NCBI RefSeq assembly: GCF_000834635.1
Contig: NZ_JXQV01000002.1
Span: forward strand, 67,001 to 131,000
Direction: 5' to 3'
Length of the DNA stretch: 64,000 bases
From: Agrobacterium tumefaciens
GTDB taxonomy: Bacteria > Pseudomonadota > Alphaproteobacteria > Rhizobiales > Rhizobiaceae
Under the pieces are notes generated by a model. That model saw only the letters and a program-made list of their open reading frames with translations. It was not told the origin of the DNA and did no database searches. Shown in pieces: positions 9,052 to 17,688 of this stretch (the first letter of the stretch is position 1; each line of letters opens with the position of its first letter). The position numbers and the translations under genes are program-made.

Positions 9052-9573
9052 ATGATGCCTAACCTAAACGAAGCGATTAAGTTTTTACAGGACAACTGTG
9101 ACTTCCAGGTTGTGCCGAATACCACCTGGAACGAGCAGGACTTCGAACACTTTACCGAGCGTACTGGACTCACCATACCGAGCGACTTGGCTGATGTGTT
9201 GAGGCAGTATGGTCACTGCGGAACCGAATATAATGATTCATTCCTGGTGCAGTCTGAGGACGGCAGCCGCTCAGTTCATGATGTGCAGGTATTGGTTTCA
9301 GACTTCGACAATATTGTTTCGCTCCATGAAACCTTTATCTCTGGATCGGTATGGCCTGACCAATTTACACTGCCCATGGTGTTTTTCGGTTCTGCGGATG
9401 CCGGCCATTCATACCTCCTGATGGACGGGAAGAATCCGGATAACGGTGCTGTATATTTCTGGGAAAGGGGCACAGATCCCTTCGGCACAGGCAACAACGC
9501 CAAGGGCGCTGTCAAAGTCGCTGACAGCCTCCCCGAATTCTTCAACAATCTTACTTCTGCAGAAAATCTCTGA
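9052..9573 (+). CDS. SMI1/KNR4 (SUKH) family immunity protein
   Basis: The protein is about 173 residues long. It has the SUKH pattern: an N-terminal helix, then FTERTGLTIPSDLADVLRQYGHCG, and a later strand pair near LPMVFFGSADAGHSYLLMD with VYFWERGTDPF. SUKH proteins commonly neutralise polymorphic nuclease toxins. Its position directly after the WHH effector makes it the likely cognate immunity protein. A TTG at 9043 is in frame, but ATG 9052 has TAGGA nine bases upstream and is preferred. Confidence 0.82.
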   Translation: MMPNLNEAIKFLQDNCDFQVVPNTTWNEQDFEHFTERTGLTIPSDLADVLRQYGHCGTEYNDSFLVQSEDGSRSVHDVQVLVSDFDNIVSLHETFISGSVWPDQFTLPMVFFGSADAGHSYLLMDGKNPDNGAVYFWERGTDPFGTGNNAKGAVKVADSLPEFFNNLTSAENL

Positions 9574-9591
9574 AGGTGCGCAGGATTTGAC

Positions 9592-10383
9592 ATGCTAGGT
9601 CTACACGAGAAGTGGCGATCAACGTTCATGGAACACTGGCCGGACGAGGTAATTGCGCTCGGCCTTCCGATGGAGCAGATCATGTTGTCCGAGCAGGATC
9701 GACTAGCAATCGGTGCACGTACCGCGGCCTTCCGAGAAATCTTCGAGATTGACGAAATTCCACCGTTCACAGACGGTTTGTACGCCGCCATTGATGAGAA
9801 GATCGGGATCTTTTCCTCAGGTGGACACGCCCGTCTCGGTGGCTGCAGCTTTAAGAAGCCAGGACAGTTTCAGAAGTCGCCAGTGTTCAACAGTCGAGAG
9901 CTTGCGCCGCATATACTGCAAGAGAACCAGCGGGTAGCTGGCCTTCTTGCAAGTTCGCTGCAGCACAAGTTCGATGTAGGTCTGTTCATACGGCCATGGC
10001 GAGAGATCCCGCATTGGGCAGAGTTCAGGTTATTTATGAGCGACCGTGCATTTATCGGCGCATCGCAGTATTTTCACACGATGGTTTTTCCCGAGATCGA
10101 GTTGAGTGCGAAGCCTATTGCCGCTGCCCTGATCGACTTCTCCGATAAGTTCCTATCCGTTTCTCATCTCGACAATGCGATTGTTGACGTCTTCGTTCAA
10201 CACGATACCGAAACTGTGTGGCGTGCAGTACTTATCGATATCAACCCCCTGATCCGGCGGGCGGATGCCTGCCTGTTTCGCTGGCAAAATGATGGAGATT
10301 TTGATCACGGCTTACGTTTTCGCGGGCGCGACGGACGTGTGCTTTCCATGGCGCCTTTGCCTTTTGCCAAAGCGTCTCGATAA
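9592..10383 (+). CDS. CDC123/D123-like ATP-grasp protein
   Basis: The 263-residue protein matches the layout of the eukaryotic D123 (CDC123) family, divergent ATP-grasp proteins. It has a lysine-bearing segment SFKKPGQF (86-93), FIRPWREIPHWAEFRLFM (132-149) like the family's R-K-W...EFR core, GASQYFH (156-162), VDVFV (198-202) and LIDINPL (214-220) with probable metal ligands, then CLFRW (227-231). In eukaryotes CDC123 helps assemble eIF2. A bacterial version inside a T6SS island suggests a different role: a second effector, an effector modifier or an immunity factor. It starts 18 bases after the immunity gene and ends 17 bases before the PAAR gene. Confidence 0.7.
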   Translation: MLGLHEKWRSTFMEHWPDEVIALGLPMEQIMLSEQDRLAIGARTAAFREIFEIDEIPPFTDGLYAAIDEKIGIFSSGGHARLGGCSFKKPGQFQKSPVFNSRELAPHILQENQRVAGLLASSLQHKFDVGLFIRPWREIPHWAEFRLFMSDRAFIGASQYFHTMVFPEIELSAKPIAAALIDFSDKFLSVSHLDNAIVDVFVQHDTETVWRAVLIDINPLIRRADACLFRWQNDGDFDHGLRFRGRDGRVLSMAPLPFAKASR

Positions 10384-10400
10384 CAAGCGAGGTGAATCGG

Positions 10401-10706
10401 ATGACTGGACGACCTGTTACTCTTAAAGGCCATATGCATATCTGCCCCATGGTCGATCCAGGACCAAAACCGCATATCGGTGGCCCCGTAGTGTCAACAC
10501 AGCAGGCTTTCGTGACTGTGGAAGGCGTGCCCGTCGCTACCGTTGGGGATAGCCTGCTTTGCACAGGCGTTCCAACAACGTCGGATAGAATCACGAGCGG
10601 TTCATCAGTCGCGAGCATTCAGGGCAAGAAGATTGCCCGGTTGGGTGATGCCTGTGCACATGGCGGAAAATTGGTCGACGGCGTTTCTTGGATTACCTTT
10701 GAATAA
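10401..10706 (+). CDS. PAAR domain protein, T6SS spike tip
   Basis: This 101-residue protein contains the PAAR signature: HMHICPMVDPGPKPHIGGPV near the N-terminus, a repeated V-x-G-x-P-V-A-T-V-G-D strand pattern, and ARLGDACAHGG near the C-terminus. Histidines and cysteines (HICPM, CTG, CAHGG) are placed to hold the tip zinc. PAAR proteins sharpen VgrG and can carry effectors. No toxin extension is present. GAGGTG lies 6 bases before ATG 10401; an in-frame GTG at 10392 is the alternative. Confidence 0.9.
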   Translation: MTGRPVTLKGHMHICPMVDPGPKPHIGGPVVSTQQAFVTVEGVPVATVGDSLLCTGVPTTSDRITSGSSVASIQGKKIARLGDACAHGGKLVDGVSWITFE

Positions 10707-10971
10707 GTGAATCCATAGCCGACTTAAAGCAACCTCTGTTTTTCTGCGTGCACGGGCGGCTGTAAGGTCTCTGCACACGTGGCAGCAGAAAACCGCATTT
10801 CTCTGAGTGATCTCGGGTCGTTGCTCTTCCATCGTCATGCTCGCTTTAGGCCTTGGAAGGAACACCCAGAGATCTGACTCTATCGTGCCATCTCTAGCAG
10901 ATATTTGCGATCGCTGTTGGTAACGATGGACGACATATTGATTATGACGGAACCCAAACCCAGAGGCGCAA

Positions 10972-11994
10972 ATGTTTAGGCCCAGCCTACTTCCTCTAAT
11001 TGCAGCCATCAGCTTTCTCGTCGCACCCCCGGCAAGCGCCACCGACCAAGTGATCACTGAGGCGTTCGGCCGGGCTGTGCAGCCTTGCTGGCGGCCGCCG
11101 CTTGATCCTGAAAGCACGGCGGTTGTGCGGCTTAGGATTGCCCCGGATGGCGCGCTCTCGGGCGAGGCGATGCTGGACAAGGGCGGCCAGGACGCGGGCA
11201 TCTTTGCAGAGAGCACGCTGCGCGCCGTGCGGGATTGCGCGCCTTATCCAACTATTGGTAAACTGATCGACGATGACACCGTCGAGATCCGCGCGACCTT
11301 CTCCCTCGGCGGCTTTTCTGCGGTCACGGAAGAGGGAGGTGCACCAAAAACTGTCGAGGGTGTCACGATCCGCGCAAGCGAGGATATCCTGCTTCGGGTC
11401 CCAGAGCCGAAGGGGTTATGTTATGTCGACCCGGCGGGCGGTGGGCTGCAATTGCAATATTTTAAGCGGATGAGTTCTTTGTTAGACGGCAACCATGTCC
11501 ACGGTTTCTTTCTTGACTGTGGGACGGTGCGCCAGCTGGAGGCGGGTCAGGCCGACTTCACATTGCCCAAGCACACGATGACGCTGTTCTCTCCGCTGGA
11601 ACGGAGTGGCAAATTGCAGCGCCTGCCCCAACGCTCGCAGGCGCAAGCTGTCGCCTACTACGAGGCTCTGTTCGAGCGAGAGGGCGCGCTGGAAAGCCAT
11701 TCGAGGGCGATGGAGAAACGCCTACACGAGGCGTGGGACGTCGCGGTAAAGAGCGGACACCAAGTCGTCGCAGCAGTTGACGAACGGGCGGTCTATACTG
11801 CCATGGTTTCAACCGCCGAGACTGAGACTGAAACGCTTCGGAAGATGTCGATTGGTTCCTATGGACAAGTGTTCGACTTGCCCATCACACTCAGCCTCTA
11901 TGCTCCCTACGAGGAAGGCGGCACAGACGAGCTACTTGCCAAAGCGCAAAAGGTGATGGCAGCAATGTACTCAAACTCTGTGCGAGTGGATTGA
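10972..11994 (+). CDS. Exported protein with TonB-C/TolA-like domain
   Basis: The 340-residue protein begins with a signal peptide (FRPSLLPLIAAISFLVAPPASA) with a likely cut after residue 23-24. Residues about 30-115 (VQPCWRPPLDPESTAVVRLR, then DGALSGEAML and STLRAVRDCAPY) follow the C-terminal TolA/TonB fold with its paired cysteines. The remaining 220 residues are unrecognised. GAGG lies 6 bases before the ATG. It sits 265 bases after PAAR with nothing evident between them, so whether it belongs to the T6SS island is uncertain. Confidence 0.65.
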   Translation: MFRPSLLPLIAAISFLVAPPASATDQVITEAFGRAVQPCWRPPLDPESTAVVRLRIAPDGALSGEAMLDKGGQDAGIFAESTLRAVRDCAPYPTIGKLIDDDTVEIRATFSLGGFSAVTEEGGAPKTVEGVTIRASEDILLRVPEPKGLCYVDPAGGGLQLQYFKRMSSLLDGNHVHGFFLDCGTVRQLEAGQADFTLPKHTMTLFSPLERSGKLQRLPQRSQAQAVAYYEALFEREGALESHSRAMEKRLHEAWDVAVKSGHQVVAAVDERAVYTAMVSTAETETETLRKMSIGSYGQVFDLPITLSLYAPYEEGGTDELLAKAQKVMAAMYSNSVRVD

Positions 11995-13081
11995 AGCATG
12001 GAGCTTCTTTAGGCCCCTCACCTGGTCAATGTCGACATGGGCGCCAACATGCCCATGCTTAAGTTCGTCGCGCATCATCTCTGGGACCCTGAAAAAACAG
12101 GCTGCCGATCCCGCTCATGCGATGCCAGTCGAGGTGGATGGCAAACTCTGAAAGCAGTGTTTCTCAAAGCCATCGGCCCGCACGCGCCAGCCACCGTAAG
12201 TCGCCTTCTGACCGACTGGTCGACATTAACGAAATGGCGCAGCCTCGATGGTGCATTCAGCTCCCCTGCCCTCAAATCGATCATTCGCCACTCCGTCCAG
12301 GCAGTCCCGCGTACGCTGCGCCGCAAGAGCGCCAAGGCGGTTACCGGAACTTGACGTCTCATGCTCAGCAAAGACCGAGGCAGTCACTTCCCTCAGTGGG
12401 TGGAACGTATCGCTTTCCGATCTCTTGGCACGTCGCGACTGAGAATAAGGAGATCCTAGCAAACCAATCTCACCTCGATCTCATCGAGACGCTCGATTAT
12501 TGCAACGCATCACATGGCGTCGAACCAATGGTTCGGGCTTTAGTTTGGCCGCAACTGTTACGCTGGCCGGTCCCGACCTGCGTAAGTTTGATGGGGTTCT
12601 TCACGCCCGATGGTTTGGAATATGCCGCAAGAAGCTCTGCCGCATGCTCCTTCTTCAAAGATTGCCAACGTTCCGCTTCTTTCCCTTCTAGTTCCTCGAC
12701 TAAGGCAGAAGTTCCATCGTCACAGCGGCGCTAAAGAACCAAAACAACGAAACACGATCTATCGACAAGAAACCGTTCAAGGAGTGTGTTGCGCGCGACC
12801 TTGCTGCCCGGGTGGCCGAGATACTCAGCGAGCTCCTTGATGCAAAATTTCCCGCTGGCGTCCTTCACTTGGATTTCAGCAAACTTCCAATCTGGAGAAT
12901 TTCGCAGTCTTCGCGACCCTCTTGGCTCGATCAACAATTCGGTTCCCGGCTGAGCAAGTGCCTGCAAGTCGCTTGGCGCGCGAGCGATGTCTTGGAAGTC
13001 TCACTTCTTAGGGGCAGGGATATTGATCGTCATTTTGCGCCCAGTCTCCCTGATGCATTTCGTACATCTCAACTCAGATAA
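11995..13081 (-). pseudogene. Decayed gene, minus strand, family unidentified
   Basis: Several protein-like segments lie on the minus strand but are broken by stops and frame changes. From about 13000 down, one frame reads DFQDIARAPSDLQALAQPG, then PDWKFAEIQVKDASGKF, LAEYLGHPGSKVARNTLLER and DRSCFVVLVL. A TAG stop follows at about 12733. The same frame then continues with DDGTSALVEELEGKEAERWQ and SLKKEHAAELLAAYSKPSG before a TAA. A further piece near 12010-12070 reads VPEMMRDELKHGHVGAHVDI. No intact domain is recognised. It lies at the seam between the T6SS island and the repABC block. Confidence 0.5.
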
Positions 13082-13569
13082 CTTGCTGTAATGATTATGA
13101 TAATCCCGAAAAAAGACGGCTGACAACTTAAGGCTATGCTGCCCACCATCTACCTACGAACCTGCTTCTCATGAGGGCGCTTGCGGTCACATCTCCCGGT
13201 ACAGGTGCCACAAGCCGACAACCGCTCTCTGGGCGGAGCGTTCAGTCTTATGATTATTCTCCAACGAACAAAGCGGTCGCGGAATTTGCTCTGTTACTAA
13301 TTTTATGAACCCATCGAAGGCCCTATAACGAAGACCTCTTTCTATTTTGAGCAATCCAGTGACATTCGGCTAATTGCCACCAACTCATACCTAAGCCTTT
13401 CTATCCTTGACAGTGCGTAGGACAATGCTGGTGATGCCCAGAAGAAATCGAGAAAAGTAAGGATGATTATGGGCGTTCTAAGAGTCATCAGGCTCAGCTT
13501 TGAAGACCGAGCCTCCGATCCGTCGCCACTCGAATCTTCAAAGTACTGAACTTCCACAAACCAGCGCCA
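13082..13569. other. Intergenic region downstream of repC block
   Basis: No gene is supported here. The only notable element is a copy of a motif shared with the repA-repB spacer, at 13108-13126 (see the repeat entry). Confidence 0.45.
13108..13126. repeat. Motif shared with the repA-repB spacer (possible partition site)
   Basis: GAAAAAAGACGGCTGACAA here and GAAAAAACGGCTGACAA at 16476-16492 share ACGGCTGACAA preceded by an A-run, in the same orientation. One copy lies beyond the 3' end of repC and the other between repA and repB, which are places where repABC plasmids carry partition sites. Neither copy is a full GTT...GC...AAC palindrome, so parS identity is a guess. Confidence 0.35.
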
Positions 13570-14034
13570 CTAGGTTGATATTGTTGAGGTAGAGGTTCTT
13601 TTCGGGAAAGTCGTCCAACTTCGATTGCCGAGCCTGTTTGCCTGATGACACAGATGACCGGACGCGAAATCAAAGCGTGACTTAACTGCGGAGGGCTGAA
13701 CAAGCGCGAGCGTGCTCAATGTGTCCAGGAAATCGTGACTGACCGCAAGCCTGTCGTCGCTGACGAGCTCTGAAATGATTTCATACCAAGCACGCAAGCG
13801 GTGCATGTGGTTAGTCAAGCCGTTTACGATGCTTGCCAGCTCAGTCGCGTATTCGCCGAGCATGGAACTGTGGGGCCTCCAACTGGCCCCGAGTGGTTCA
13901 GACAGCCTCCACCAGTGGTATAGCATCCATTTGCCTCTATGCGGCATCGAGCCAATTGCGTCCCAAAAGCGTCGATATAACGAAACAATTCTATCATATC
14001 GGTTCTGCGTAAATCGTTGGTCACGCCACAGCAC
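13570..14034 (-). CDS. Hypothetical protein downstream of repC
   Basis: The 154-residue frame starts 14 bases inside the end of repC, so it could be translated from the repABC message. It is rich in tryptophan and helix formers (RFWDAIGSMPHRGKWMLYHW, then ASIVNGLTNHMHRLRAWYEI), which looks protein-like. The last 20 residues (NRSWTTFPKRTSTSTIST) look less natural, so it may be a degraded or truncated gene. No domain was recognised. Confidence 0.45.
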   Translation of the reverse strand: MLWRDQRFTQNRYDRIVSLYRRFWDAIGSMPHRGKWMLYHWWRLSEPLGASWRPHSSMLGEYATELASIVNGLTNHMHRLRAWYEIISELVSDDRLAVSHDFLDTLSTLALVQPSAVKSRFDFASGHLCHQANRLGNRSWTTFPKRTSTSTIST

Positions 14035-15262
14035 TATTTTCGCCGCTGGACCTCAAGAGCGACATCAACATTGGCCCAAGCGAAAACTCCCCCTGCTCCG
14101 ATCGCTTCGTCAAGCCTCTGAGATAACCACCGGCGGAATTGATGAAGTTCGATCGTTCCAAAATGCACGCCATCGCCACCGCCGCGTTTTCGGGCCCCAT
14201 CGCATTGCAGGCCTCTTCATAGGCTGACGGGCTGACGCCCGAAATCGAGCGAACCACGACAGCTGCGGTCATGAGCTCACGCCAGTGTGAAATGCCGCCG
14301 CCCGGCCCGTAGTCAGCAATCTGGGGGCAAGCACGAAGAACCATTCCCAGCGGGAACGCCTTGATTCGTTCGAGCTTTGCTTTTGTGGCTGCTGGCTTCA
14401 CATTCCTCGCGTGCGGCTCTTCCGGCAGGCTTTCGCCCAGCTCCTTTCTAGAGCTAGGTTCAAGTTCATTTATAGATTCAGTTTTTGAATTCTGTATGTG
14501 GCGGTCATTTTGGTTGGCATTGCCATTCATATTTTTGGTTTCTGCCTGCATTCCCAGAAGGTTGAGTACCTCTGTACGTAAGAGTTCCAACTCATCAAGT
14601 GTCGCTTCGACTTGGGCTCTGTCTGGATAGCGGGGATGTCGTTCAAGAATGCCAATATATATCGTTTCAGTATGCGCCCAATCTCCCGGAGCGCCTTCCT
14701 CGACCGCGGCTGTAATCAGCTTACGGATATCTCGTCGGCAGATCGTAAGTGCTTCTTTCGCTCGGCGAAAGCGCATACGGTCCGCCGCTACGTCCTGAGC
14801 CAGCAAGGCAAGCTCGGCGGCACGCGCAAGCAACGGACTCAGATCGAAGCCGTAAGCCTGCTCGATTTCCCCGTCTCGATTGCGATATACGTATCGCTTC
14901 CCGTTCGGGCTATCACGATGCTGGATAAGTCCTGCATCCACTAGTGCGCTGAGCTGGCGGCGCAGTGTACTTTCAGTGATCCCGTGAGCGCGAACGGATA
15001 GCTGCGCATTAGATGGAAATACAACAAGCCCGCTATCAGCGTCGAGCTGTGTATCGGGGTAGAATGTCAAAAGGGCATCGAGAACGGCAAGCGCTCTATC
15101 TTGCAAACCGAGTCGTTCCCTCGTTTCGCATACATCGCGAAATACTTTCCACTTTTCGACACGCGTGCCTGGTGCTGGTGCTGTGATCGCCAATTGCCCG
15201 TTCACCAAGGCAAGCGTCGCCGGCCGCCGCCCAAAGGGCGTCGTCACCTGTCCCGTCTGCAT
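14021..15262 (-). CDS. repC: Plasmid replication initiator RepC
   Basis: RepC is the initiator of repABC replicons and the origin lies inside its own gene. The 413-residue protein opens with TGQVTTPFGRRP, a typical RepC start. A winged-helix region follows (SVRAHGITESTLRRQLSALV, then DAGLIQHRDSPNGKRYVYR). A low-complexity polar linker sits near residues 240-290 and a conserved C-terminal part contains ISHWRELMTAAVVVRSISG. It is the last canonical gene of the operon and is expressed under control of the antisense RNA in the spacer before it. Confidence 0.93.
   Translation of the reverse strand: MQTGQVTTPFGRRPATLALVNGQLAITAPAPGTRVEKWKVFRDVCETRERLGLQDRALAVLDALLTFYPDTQLDADSGLVVFPSNAQLSVRAHGITESTLRRQLSALVDAGLIQHRDSPNGKRYVYRNRDGEIEQAYGFDLSPLLARAAELALLAQDVAADRMRFRRAKEALTICRRDIRKLITAAVEEGAPGDWAHTETIYIGILERHPRYPDRAQVEATLDELELLRTEVLNLLGMQAETKNMNGNANQNDRHIQNSKTESINELEPSSRKELGESLPEEPHARNVKPAATKAKLERIKAFPLGMVLRACPQIADYGPGGGISHWRELMTAAVVVRSISGVSPSAYEEACNAMGPENAAVAMACILERSNFINSAGGYLRGLTKRSEQGEFSLGPMLMSLLRSSGENSAVA
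14459..14545. other. AT-rich segment inside repC, probable oriV
   Basis: This part of repC is much richer in A and T than its surroundings and encodes the polar linker with NMNGNANQNDRHIQNSKTE. In studied repABC plasmids the replication origin is an AT-rich stretch inside repC. The assignment rests on that precedent. Confidence 0.5.
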
Positions 15263-15356
15263 TTTTCTCTCACCTTTCTTCAGGCAAAGGAAATACGCTC
15301 ACCAAATCGGTGCCAAGACTCTTGACTGTGATTCCGGGAAATGCGATTCTCAATCC

Positions 15357-15412
15357 TGCGAGAGATACGAGAGAGGCTTCCACGGTTTACCGTTTGGGGG
15401 CCTTTTTCTTTT
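15357..15412 (+). ncRNA. Antisense ctRNA between repB and repC
   Basis: repABC operons carry a small antisense RNA in the repB-repC spacer that represses repC and causes incompatibility. On the plus strand here, TTGACT (15322-15327) and GATTCT (15345-15350) are 17 bases apart and could be its promoter. A hairpin at about 15374-15402 with inner stem ACGG/CCGT is followed by CTTTTTCTTTT, a good rho-independent terminator. That gives an RNA of roughly 55 bases, the expected size. The exact 5' end is estimated. Confidence 0.65.
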
Positions 15413-15417
15413 GCGGT

Positions 15418-16413
15418 TTAGTCTCCGTTGTTTTCCTGCTTCGACCCTCTGTACTCGACGTACAAACGATCCATGTGGGCTGAAAGCCACTCACTGAAAG
15501 GCTTCGCTTCGACATTCGAGAGTTCGATCGCAACTTTCTTCGACTTGGCGTTCATCACGAATTTCAGCGAAGAGTCAGTTGACGTCCAATCCTTCACGGA
15601 CGAACTGGTCTTTGGCTTCTTGGCAGCTGATTTGACTTTGTATCGCTTTAAAAAATCATGTAGTTCATCGAACCGCTCATCCTCGGTCAACTCCATGAAG
15701 TCGGCGGTTTCCGTATGCTCTGTGGCTACCTTCGAGAGGGCAGGGGAGAGGAGCAATTGACGGAGACTCAGCCACCTATCGCGTCCGATCTTTTTGGACG
15801 CTCCTAGCACCCTGAGGATAGAAGCCGGGACAGTTTCCACGACCCCCAGCATTTTCGAAAGCATCGCCTCATCAATCGCGAGCGACGACCGAACCACCTC
15901 CTTCGTCATTCCCGACTCAAGCAGGTTCTGTGCGAAATATGCACGCTCTATGAACGACAGGTTGGAGCGAGCGGAATTCTCCTGTCCCTGTGCAATAGCG
16001 GAAGTAACATCGTCCAGTTTCTTGACGACGGCCTTGACCGAAATTCCAAGCTCTCTGGCGACTTTGAGACGGCGATGACCGAAGACAACCATGAAGCGTT
16101 GGCCGTCTGATGAGCTGGGGCGAACCAGAATCGGCGTTATCTGGCCGGATTCCTTTATCGCCTGCTTAAGCTCCTGATATTCGTCGCCATCGTCGGAAAG
16201 GCGATCGGCGACAAAGGAACCGTCAATTAACTGCGGGTCCAGATCGACGATCACCTCGCCCTGCATCAATTTCTTGCTGTTCTCCGCCATATCCTCGATC
16301 GACCGAACGACGGTCTTAGCGGCCCCTGTCATGCCGTATCCAGGTTTTGTCGGCGTCTGGTTTGACGCGATTGACGCCATGTCCAGTTTTGCAAAAGGAT
16401 TTTCACGCGCCAT
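15418..16413 (-). CDS. repB: Plasmid partitioning protein RepB (ParB family)
   Basis: RepB binds partition sites and works with RepA to segregate the plasmid. The 331-residue protein has the ParB nuclease-like domain: DPQLIDGSFVADRLSDD, then QAIKESGQITPILVRP and FMVVFGHRRLKVARELG near residues 85-125. A helix-turn-helix follows at about 155-200 (FAQNLLESGMTKEVVRSSLA). It is 84 bases downstream of repA and 155 bases upstream of repC, the usual arrangement. Confidence 0.93.
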   Translation of the reverse strand: MARENPFAKLDMASIASNQTPTKPGYGMTGAAKTVVRSIEDMAENSKKLMQGEVIVDLDPQLIDGSFVADRLSDDGDEYQELKQAIKESGQITPILVRPSSSDGQRFMVVFGHRRLKVARELGISVKAVVKKLDDVTSAIAQGQENSARSNLSFIERAYFAQNLLESGMTKEVVRSSLAIDEAMLSKMLGVVETVPASILRVLGASKKIGRDRWLSLRQLLLSPALSKVATEHTETADFMELTEDERFDELHDFLKRYKVKSAAKKPKTSSSVKDWTSTDSSLKFVMNAKSKKVAIELSNVEAKPFSEWLSAHMDRLYVEYRGSKQENNGD

Positions 16414-16475
16414 AGCCAGCCTCCGAACTCGCTTTCATCTTCGACAGGGAATTGATATCGTTCACAAATACCGCT

Positions 16476-16492
16476 GAAAAAACGGCTGACAA
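16476..16492. repeat. Second copy of motif near repABC, in the repA-repB spacer
   Basis: GAAAAAACGGCTGACAA in the 84-base repA-repB spacer matches the element at 13108-13126 except for a two-base insertion there. Its position fits a partition site, but the palindrome is incomplete. Confidence 0.35.
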
Positions 16493-16497
16493 GTACG

Positions 16498-17688
16498 TCA
16501 TTTGCGCCCCCATGCGCCGTGGATCAAGTCCTGGATTTCACCATTGGCCGCGTTCAGGCTCTCCATTGCCCGATCATAGGTAGACCGGACGAAATCGCCT
16601 CGCTCCACCTCGTACAGTGTTTGCTTTTTTATCGACGCGTCAGAAATGGCCGTTGATTTGAGCACATGATTTCGCAACATCTGTTGGGCGAACATGGATT
16701 GCATGAACCCGACCATCTGTGCCTGGGGGATGTCGGTCGGTTCGAAGCGCGTCACGAGATAGCGGAACCACTCGACACGCATCTCGGCGCCCGCCTCTGC
16801 GACCGGACCCATGATGCCGCCCAGCATCATCAGGAATTGGCTCATCGACATGATGTCCAGCATCTGAGGGTGGATCGTGATCAGAATGCCTGTCGAGGCC
16901 ATGAGCGCCGTGATAGTCAGGTATCCAAGTTGTGGCGGGCAATCAATGACCACCACATCATACCTGTCGTCCACCTGCTTCAGCGCATTGAAAATGCGCA
17001 TATAAAAAAGCCGGCCGTCCTCACCTTTCTTGGAGGATATTGCCAGGGGGACATCATACTCGTACTCCTGCAGCACCAGATTTGCAGGCACCACGTCAAG
17101 ACCAGGGATATTGGTTGGCTGTATAACGTCTGCAATAGATTTCCGCTCCTCATCGAAACGAAGAGCCTCATACAGGGACGCCGTATCATCGAGTTCGGGC
17201 TGGATCCCGAAAAGGGAGGTGAGGGACGCCTGAGGATCAAGGTCGACCGCCAACACGCGATGGCCAGTAAGAGCAAGGTATTGCGCGAGGTGTGCGGCAG
17301 TAGTTGTCTTGCCGCTCCCGCCTTTGAAATTTACGACCGAGACGACCTGCATCGGTTCGCCTTCGCGTCGCCGAGGAACGTAATACCTTTTGTCAGATTT
17401 CTTATTGGCCTCAAGATAGTCCCGGAGTTCCAACATTTGATCAGCCGTATAGTAGCGGCGTCCGCTGACCGACTCTATCTCCGGGCCCTTTCCGTCAGAA
17501 TGAAGTTGTCGGAGGTGGGTCTGGGTAACCCCCATAAAATCCGCGACTTCCCCAAGTTGGAATTTACGAAGCCCTTTGCGAGCATCAGGAGGATACTGCT
17601 GGCTGCGTAACATATGCAACGCGTTGGAGATCTTGGCACCCTGCTGGGCAATCTCAATATCAAATCGGTTGGGCAGCGAGTTGCTCAT
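16498..17688 (-). CDS. repA: Plasmid partitioning ATPase RepA (ParA family)
   Basis: RepA is the ParA-type ATPase of the repABC system and also represses its own operon. The 396-residue protein has an N-terminal helix-turn-helix (QLGEVADFMGVTQTHLRQLH, residues 44-63). A deviant Walker A, KGGSGKTT, sits at 122-129, followed by LALTGHRVLAVDLDPQASLT and the Walker B-like VVIDCPPQLGYLT. It is the first gene of the operon and divergent from traI, with 386 bases of regulatory DNA between. Confidence 0.94.
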   Translation of the reverse strand: MSNSLPNRFDIEIAQQGAKISNALHMLRSQQYPPDARKGLRKFQLGEVADFMGVTQTHLRQLHSDGKGPEIESVSGRRYYTADQMLELRDYLEANKKSDKRYYVPRRREGEPMQVVSVVNFKGGSGKTTTAAHLAQYLALTGHRVLAVDLDPQASLTSLFGIQPELDDTASLYEALRFDEERKSIADVIQPTNIPGLDVVPANLVLQEYEYDVPLAISSKKGEDGRLFYMRIFNALKQVDDRYDVVVIDCPPQLGYLTITALMASTGILITIHPQMLDIMSMSQFLMMLGGIMGPVAEAGAEMRVEWFRYLVTRFEPTDIPQAQMVGFMQSMFAQQMLRNHVLKSTAISDASIKKQTLYEVERGDFVRSTYDRAMESLNAANGEIQDLIHGAWGRK

